This document shows, piece by piece, positions 58,068 through 64,000 of a stretch of DNA of 64,000 nucleotides; within the stretch, counting starts at the first letter, position 1, and each line of letters starts with the position of its first letter. The translations under genes were made by a program, and so were the position numbers. Origin of the DNA: Chrysomallon squamiferum (lineage: Eukaryota > Mollusca > Gastropoda > Neomphalida > Peltospiridae); NCBI GenBank assembly GCA_012295275.1, contig CM022673.1:1247105-1311104 (forward strand), written 5' to 3'. Under the pieces are notes generated by a model that saw only the letters and a program-made list of their open reading frames with translations, made no database searches and was not told the DNA's origin.

Positions 58068-58251
58068 GTTTGTTGGAGCTTCTACAGATACACGTGTATA
58101 ATCATGTAAGTTTTTCAATATATTAAATCAGTGTTATTACATGTAAAATATGGATTGTGAATATTTACATCTTTAAATTATCACTTTAATATTTCGGTTG
58201 AAACAGTATTCTTTAATACCCCCGAAATGATAACATGATTTTTACCTTTCC

Positions 58252-58332
<81 letters not shown>
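58252..58332. repeat. (CT)n microsatellite
   Basis: About 40 units. Confidence 0.95.
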
Positions 58333-58337
<5 letters not shown>

Positions 58338-58580
58338 ACACACATATGCACACACCCATCTCTCAATCTCTCTCTATCTGTCTTTCATATTTTTTCACTA
58401 CTGATATGTGTACATTTATCTGTCTTTCTATATATTTATCTATCTATCTATATGTGGGTATGTATGTTTGTATGTATGTATGTATCTGTCTATCGTTCTT
58501 CCTTTATATTTTCATTCTCTCACTTTATCTCTCTCTCTTTTAATTTTTCATCAACAACATATACGGTGTAATTTTTAAAA

Positions 58581-58586
58581 TTTATT
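58581..58586 (-). terminator. Candidate polyadenylation signal of the second receptor
   Basis: AATAAA on the minus strand about 190 nt after the stop codon. Confidence 0.45.
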
Positions 58587-58773
58587 TATATACCATCAGT
58601 AAAGAACAACAACAACAACAATAATTTAAACAATAACATAGACTTTGAAGATTTACAACACAGAAAACGTTACACAAGCGGACGGATACAATAAGACAGC
58701 AAGATGACAGATAATGTTTGGTTTTTTCTGTTCGCTTTGAAGATGTGAAGATATGATTAGACGTGAAGAAGCT

Positions 58774-58938
58774 TTACATTATGAGAACAGTGGACTTCGT
58801 TTCCGAGACGGTCCAGGTCGGGTAGAGGTGAGGGTGGCTGCGTGGAGCGCTGGTTAGTGGAATAGTACTTTCTGGTCTCTCTGGAAGTCTGCGTAGTTCC
58901 ACGGCGTCCCCGTCGCAGTGGTGACGTAACTTTTCACG
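58774..58938 (-). CDS. Second receptor: C-terminal exon
   Basis: 165 nt including TAA. Acceptor CTGTTTTCAG, phase 0. Arg/Pro/Ser-rich 54 residues ([17 protein letters not shown]...), unlike the tail of the first receptor. Confidence 0.82.
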   Translation of the reverse strand, partial: REKLRHHCDGDAVELRRLPERPESTIPLTSAPRSHPHLYPTWTVSETKSTVLIM

Positions 58939-61900
58939 CTGAAAACAGTTAAATTACGTCACAGTGAGAGTGATAACGTTGTTAAAACAATGAGAGTCAG
59001 GAAACTGAGAAAGAGAATGTAGTATTATTATTATTATTATTAGTAGTAGTAGGAGTAGGTGGCGCAGGAGCAGTAGCAGTAGTAGTAGTAGTAATAGTAA
59101 AAGTAGTAGTATTAATAATTATTTTGTTGAAATAAAATATTTTAACTGATTATGATTGTGTGTATGTTAGTGTGTGTGTGTGTGTTTAAAAGATATACAC
59201 ATGCACACACTGACATATATACACATATTTTTAAGATTTAGTATTTGTTTTGTCCTAAAAAAAACAAAAAAACGCACGCACACATACACCTACAAACTCA
59301 TGTCTAATATTATAAACAAGATGACAACGAATCTATGAACTGAAGTAATAGAAGAGTTTGCAATTTGCCTCGTTAGTCCGGGAGCCGATTTTCCTAAAAC
59401 AGGCCAAAGAAAATGTTTGTTACTGTTAACGTTTCCGTCTCACCTCGAAGTCGTTGATCACTTGTCTGCTAAACATGGGTTTGCCTCGCACGCTGGACGT
59501 CGTGTTCGTCGTCTCCTTCCCATTGCTTATTCGAGAGCGCCACACGACTGAAGACAGCTTGGAAAACAGTTTTTGTTTGAACAGTTTCGTCGTCAGTGTG
59601 TACAACAGAGGATTGAGTGCGCTGTTTACTGGAAGAATGAACACTATCACCCAGGCATACAAATCATCGCTGATTTTTGCCCCTGAAATCAAATATATTT
59701 ATATAACAGTTAATGAAGAATAAACTACACTGGTGTTGTGTATATGTTAGAGGGATGTTCTGTAGACATTGTGTTTCGAGATTTATATGTTAAATATTAA
59801 TAGATATGATGAAAAAAGAAGAAGAGAAAGTGAAAACGTGAAAGATTATCGTAAGAATATACGTTTGATAGACAAGTAAATATTAATTATATGTTTCCTT
59901 TATTAAAGAAGTGTTTCATTATTATTATTATTATTATTATCATTATTATTATTATATTATTATTATTATTATTATTATGATTACTGTTACTGTTGTTGTT
60001 GTTGTTGTTGTTGTTATTATTATTATTTAAATTAACTTTTACTTACAGTTATAACAGCATAAATAAATTCTATACAAATTAATATCCACAGAGAAACAGA
60101 GAGATACAAACACACTGAGAGACAATTATATACCAGAAAGAGAGACATAGAGACACAGAGAAAAAGACAGAAACAGACAGAGAGAGAAAGAAAGAGATAG
60201 AGACAAAGACAAAAGATAGTAAAAAAAACTTTATAATATACAGTCAATGACCGTGTGTATGAAACTCATCATGTGAATATTTTGGCAAAGACATAATAAC
60301 GCATTAAATAATAAAATCATCACTGCAGCAATGCAATGCACGAAACATCTTAGACCTTTACCATACAGTCAGAATTGCAGCCTAGCGTAAGCACTACTGC
60401 TTCACAAACATTACACGTTCTAACGTTGGTTCTAGTAAAGCCGCAATAACACAAAACTAATTAAAGAGAACCAGTCACTAACTAATGGCGCCTAATATAC
60501 AGACTCTGTTTCGTATCTGAATAACTAAAGCTGTTTAACAAAAACAAGAAACAAGATTCAGTTTTAATTCAAGGTTTTAGAACTCGCATCATCCACCATG
60601 ATGATCTAGTTCTTTAAGTCATAGTTTTTGTTGTTGCTATATTTCTAAATTCATCAACATTCATCACGATAACCTATTTATTTATTTATTTATTTATTAG
60701 ACTGTTTGTTTATTGTGGTTAAAAATGCAGATTCGTAACTGAGGCTAAACAGTGGACGCCAACACATTAAGCTCGGTTCTCTTTGTTACATACCGGCAAG
60801 GGCTGCAATCTTAATAATAATGATGGGAATCCAGCACAAGAAGTCTGTGGAAACAATGAAGAAAAAACGCTTCACTAAATACGTCTCTTTGCTCTCTCTA
60901 GTCGTCCTCAAGTTAATCTCCGATTTCTGAATCGACAGGAACATGGCGGTATAAGCGTACGTGATGAAAGCGAACGACACGAAGTTAACTCCGAGAAACA
61001 AGATGGCGGAGTACTGCCAGCCCTTGGCGTGCGGCTCGTGCAGGTGCAGAGGGATGCACATTCCGTTGTCATTGTAAAACGAGGAACCGAAGTAGTCGAG
61101 TCCCAGAATTGGAATCACTCCTAAAAGAATGGAAATAGTCCACGTGACCCCCATTATTAAATACGCCATTTTCAGACCGCGCTTCCTGAAGGACAAAGGA
61201 TACATAATGCATATGTACCTATCTAGCGTTATCACCGTCAGCGTCAGCACAGACATCTCGCTGCTGATGGTGCTGATCACGCCGGAGAGGTCGCATTCCC
61301 AGCTTTTCCGCCATTCCTCGTCGTGCTGAATGTAGTTCCCGTGATACATCTGGTCGCGCGATCCGATGACGAGGAGGTATATTCCCATCAGCATGTCAGC
61401 CAGCGACAAGTTTTTGATGAAGAAAGAATGAATCTGATTGTCTTCTCTGAGCAGGAAGCGACCCAGCAAAACCACCATGTTGCCGATGATCCCGATTATC
61501 GCCATGATCCAAACGCTTATTCGGAGGACGACGTTTTCCAGGAGATTCTCCTGACTTGAAATCCCGTCTCCGTGAGGCTCGCACTCGGCCTGGGGAACGT
61601 AAGCACAGTAGTGAAATTTGTCAAAGTATCTGAAATACAGAAACAGCGTCATTTTCATCAGTATAAAGAACGTCAGTAAGTGTATTAATATTATCATCAT
61701 CAAAATTATCAATAAATTTACAACCACTACCATCATAATTATCATCATCATCATCAAAATTATCCACAAATTCATCACCACCACCATTATAATTATCATC
61801 ATCATCATCACATAATTATTTTCATTTAGATTGACATCATCTTCACTTGTTTAGAAAACAGCTATCTGGGTATATTAAACTTGTATAAACTGATGAACTT

Positions 61901-63477
61901 TAGGTTAACAAATATCGGCAGTAATTAAGACAAATACATCAAGAGTATAAATACTAAGATATCTGAATTTAGCGACATAAAAAGCATTGTAACAGATATT
62001 AGGGGGTTTGAAGATATGGAACATCTTTATTAGGTAGGAAGAGATTTACACATAGTAAACACCAGATATTGAAATATCGATAGTGTTAGCCCTAAATATC
62101 GGGTATGGTAAAACCAGCAAAAACCTATCAGCAAAATGAACACTGAAAATATATATCGGCAGTATGATCAATAAGAAATCATATATCGACAGTATGATCA
62201 ATATTAAATATAATATATCGAGAGTATGAATGATAAAACCGATATACCGGAAGTAAAAACACTGTAAAGATATATACTGGCAGTAACTGCACTACCGTCA
62301 GTATTATCGATAAAATGATACTCAAGTCGTCATTACTGAAAATATACACTACTAGGAACATGTATCAGATGTTGCTGCACTAGACAAAAATATATCAGCA
62401 ATAGAGACACCATGAAGATATATAGACAATATGGACAACGTTATAAAATATATCGGCAGTCTCAACACTAGCGATAGTTGCAACAATGCCATTAGCAAGT
62501 GTTGCAATAGCACTTTAATGATAACAAACTACGATGTGATCAGCGGAAAGCGACATAATTATCTTGTGCACCCACTTTTGGATCATGATAAATGTGTTTA
62601 AGCAACTGGTCATCAGGAACATCTATGACACCGTCATTGTCAAACAGGGATATTTCAGTGCAATCGCTTGCAGTCACAGTACAAAGCAATAAAGTTAATT
62701 TTTAAAAACTACCCCATGTTTATAAACCAATCGCTTGAGGTCACAGTATAAAGACCACCAGAAAGATCTGTTCTTTGAATGTCAATAGGAAAATTCATGA
62801 TAAAAATAATCAATAACGGCGTGATGTGATGATCTACGGGAGTGTTAGAAAGGCATACTGAGCAGCATGGATCAAAGACTTGATTTGTAACTTAATAATA
62901 AATAGTCATTTTCTGATAACATCGAATTTGTTTACTTTTTATTTATTTATTTTTTTATTTATTTATGTTTAAGTGCGTACCAACGATGTGACTGTAGAAA
63001 AAATTGCATAATACACGTCAGACATACAAACATAACCTTTTTGGTTTCTATTTATTTATTTATTATTGTTATTATAATCATCATCACCATCATTGTTCAA
63101 TTTAATATTTTTTTATTATTATTTTATATTATATATATTTTTATTTTATCTTTTTCATTTTGTTATTTTTAATTTTTTAATTTTGGATCAGTAAGTTACA
63201 CAGTCGGATAATAAATAAATAAACAAATAAACAAATATTAACAAACTAATTTTTCACTTTTTATTCTTTTTTTCTTTTTCTTTCGTACATCATCTTTACT
63301 TCTTTGTCTTTCTTTCTTTCTTTTTGCTTTTTTTTTTTTTCTGTTTCTATTTTCTGTACTAACGCTCCGAACAATACAAACAAAAAATCCACTGCTTTCA
63401 CTTACGCATATTTCAGGTTAGTTAACCGTCTGAAGGAATCTGAAGGAAATCTCTCGAGAGGGTTTTCTTTCAAATTT
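58774..63477 (-). CDS. Second relaxin-receptor-like GPCR, 3' part (last LRR, 7TM, tail)
   Basis: Exons on the minus strand: 63477-63406, 61629-60794, 59682-59444, 58938-58774. They join in phase (2, 1, 0) and give 436 residues to TAA. Content: one LRR; hinge with two cysteines and the GDGISS stretch; full 7TM with LSLADMLMG in TM2, LDRY, CWIP and NPLLY; Ser/Thr-rich then basic tail. Exon sizes and intron positions equal those of the plus-strand receptor (836 against 833 nt, 239 against 221), and the TM regions are closely similar, so they are paralogues from a local duplication in convergent orientation (2.6 kb between stops). The LDLa and other LRR exons must lie beyond 64000, or the copy is truncated; no further minus-strand LRR exon was found between 63478 and 64000. 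No frameshift or stop is seen, so the 7TM part looks functional. Expected to be a plasma-membrane receptor for a relaxin-like peptide. Confidence 0.92.
59444..59682 (-). CDS. Second receptor: TM7 and proximal tail exon
   Basis: 239 nt, phase 1 in and phase 0 out. [15 protein letters not shown] closes TM7; the tail is T/S-rich ([13 protein letters not shown]) and ends NDFE before GTGAGA. Confidence 0.94.
59918..60028. repeat. (ATT)n / (GTT)n array
   Basis: Lies in the TM6-TM7 intron of the second receptor; no other gene in that intron (59683-60793). Confidence 0.9.
60794..61629 (-). CDS. Second receptor: hinge and TM1-TM6 exon
   Basis: 836 nt; acceptor TGTATTTCAG, donor GCCG/GTATGT. Starts [18 protein letters not shown] and ends in TM6/extracellular loop 3. 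DRY and CWIP intact. GC-richer than flanking introns. Confidence 0.96.
61685..61815. repeat. Imperfect about 60-bp tandem duplication of CAT/AAT-rich DNA
   Basis: Two copies of an ATTATCATCATCA...AAATTATC...ACAAATT...CACCACCAT segment, directly upstream (minus sense) of the TM exon acceptor. It keeps the reading frame open but is intron. Confidence 0.8.
61920..62480. repeat. Degenerate minisatellite with ATATATCGRCAGTATGA core
   Basis: About ten copies of ATATCGGCAGT/ATATCGACAGT/ATATCGAGAGT at 30-60 bp spacing in the LRR-TM intron of the second receptor. Best units at 62151-62235. Resembles the 28.3-29.3 kb region. Confidence 0.75.
63406..63477 (-). CDS. Second receptor: terminal LRR exon
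   Basis: 72 nt between CTTTTTCAG and GTAAGT, phase 2 on both sides; codes [20 protein letters not shown]-type repeat. The last two bases (GC) join the A of the next exon to give Ala. Confidence 0.88.
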
Positions 63478-63737
63478 CTGAAAAAGAGAGATCAAAGCAA
63501 ACGTTTAACAACTTGCCGACGTGTTTCTTATTAACTGGAAAAGATTAACAAGATTAGGTTAAAACAGAGATAATCAAATCCGTAACGAGGAACGAACAAT
63601 CATTCCTTAAACAATCTGGAAAAAAAAAAAAAAAATGCTATCCATTCTGCACAAAAGATCTGTTATTTCTTTGACGTGAGTGAAGAGAGATGAGAGCTCA
63701 GAATCTTCTTAGCCAAATTCGCTTCGTCTGTTTTCAG

Positions 63738-63900
63738 ATTTCTATCTCTGCTGTGTTTCGCTGCCTGTCAGAAGAGCTGCAGTGAAGAAATCGCTTGATG
63801 CATTCCACGATTCTAAAACCCGGGATACGCTGTTTCACAAGTGGGAGATATTTGTTACTGGCTGATATATTAGTTTTACTATTTGTTTCTCAAGCAACAG
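63738..63900 (+). CDS. First coding exon of another gene (signal peptide), possibly a third receptor
   Basis: Acceptor CTGTTTTCAG at 63737, then 60 nt of leader with an in-frame TGA 15 nt before the ATG at 63798. The 34 codons encode a basic N-terminus and a hydrophobic core (YLLLADILVLLFVSQATG), a likely signal peptide or signal anchor, then CAG/GTATGT in phase 1. The layout (acceptor, short 5' UTR, signal peptide, phase-1 donor) is that of the start exon of the receptor at 38505, so a third paralogue running off the window is plausible; another secreted or membrane protein is equally possible. Confidence 0.5.
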
Positions 63901-64000
63901 GTATGTCGACAAGTGTAGTATGTGCATTCCTGTTTGTAGAGAGTCTAAGAAAGTATCCGTAGCTGGTAGGTAATGTAAACAGTCACACACACACACAGAG

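Larger units (their letters stand above)
56190..58773. other. Convergent intergenic region between two receptor genes
   Basis: 3' untranslated DNA of both genes, poly-A at 56550-56573, ATT arrays, (TA)n at 58028-58064 and (CT)n at 58252-58332, then CTAT/GTAT units to 58500. The frame at 56192-56443 is untranslated sequence, not a gene. Confidence 0.6.

Noticed and set aside
61630-61811. N-terminal extension of the second receptor's TM exon (Met/Ile-rich frame)
   Set aside because: This is CAT/AAT repeat in the intron; the acceptor at 61630 and the phase match to the LRR exon at 63406 exclude it.
63478-63737. Search for another minus-strand LRR or start exon of the second receptor
   Set aside because: Acceptor-like sites at 63535 and 63620 lead straight to stops or non-LRR sequence; no 72-nt phase-2 exon is present.

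Overview
This is animal nuclear DNA: AT-rich, split by introns, and crowded with micro- and minisatellites (GA/CT, GTAT, ATT, CTA, CTAT and AT runs of 50 to 300 bp). Three gene models could be built by hand from splice sites, reading phase and protein motifs. The style of the repeats, together with tandem LDLa/LRR receptors related to the relaxin-receptor family, suggests a lophotrochozoan, most likely a mollusc. That is an inference; no species is named.

Layout. (1) Positions 886-6410, minus strand: a nine-exon gene for a secreted 315-residue zona pellucida (ZP) domain protein. (2) Positions 6411-38504: about 32 kb without a recognisable gene, made of simple repeats, a ClaI-like ATATCGAT-rich degenerate repeat (28.3-29.3 kb), a 28-bp minisatellite family (31.3-34.1 kb) interrupted by a non-autonomous hAT-like element (32.07-32.72 kb), and a few GC-richer patches that may be 5' untranslated exons or regulatory DNA. 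(3) Positions 38505-56189, plus strand: a complete 17-exon relaxin-receptor-like GPCR (type C LGR, 764 residues) with signal peptide, one LDLa module, ten LRRs each on its own 72-nt phase-2 exon, and a 7TM domain. (4) Positions 58774-63477, minus strand: the 3' part of a paralogous receptor (last LRR plus complete 7TM and tail), convergent with the first. (5) Positions 63738-63900, plus strand: a signal-peptide exon that starts another gene running off the window. It has the same exon-1 phase as the first receptor, so it may be a third paralogue.

Together the right-hand third is a small cluster of relaxin/LGR-type receptors produced by local duplication, with identical intron positions in the 7TM region. 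The ZP gene at the left is unrelated in function. Exon coordinates were read by eye. The two complete models are supported because the summed exon lengths are exact multiples of three (948 and 2295 nt) with an ATG, canonical GT-AG junctions and a stop. I found no CRISPR array, rRNA gene, intact tRNA gene, or transposon coding sequence, and no convincing wholly new system. The most unusual items are the LDLa module that has lost exactly one disulphide pair, the antisense signal-peptide exon just beyond the second receptor, and the hAT-in-minisatellite structure.
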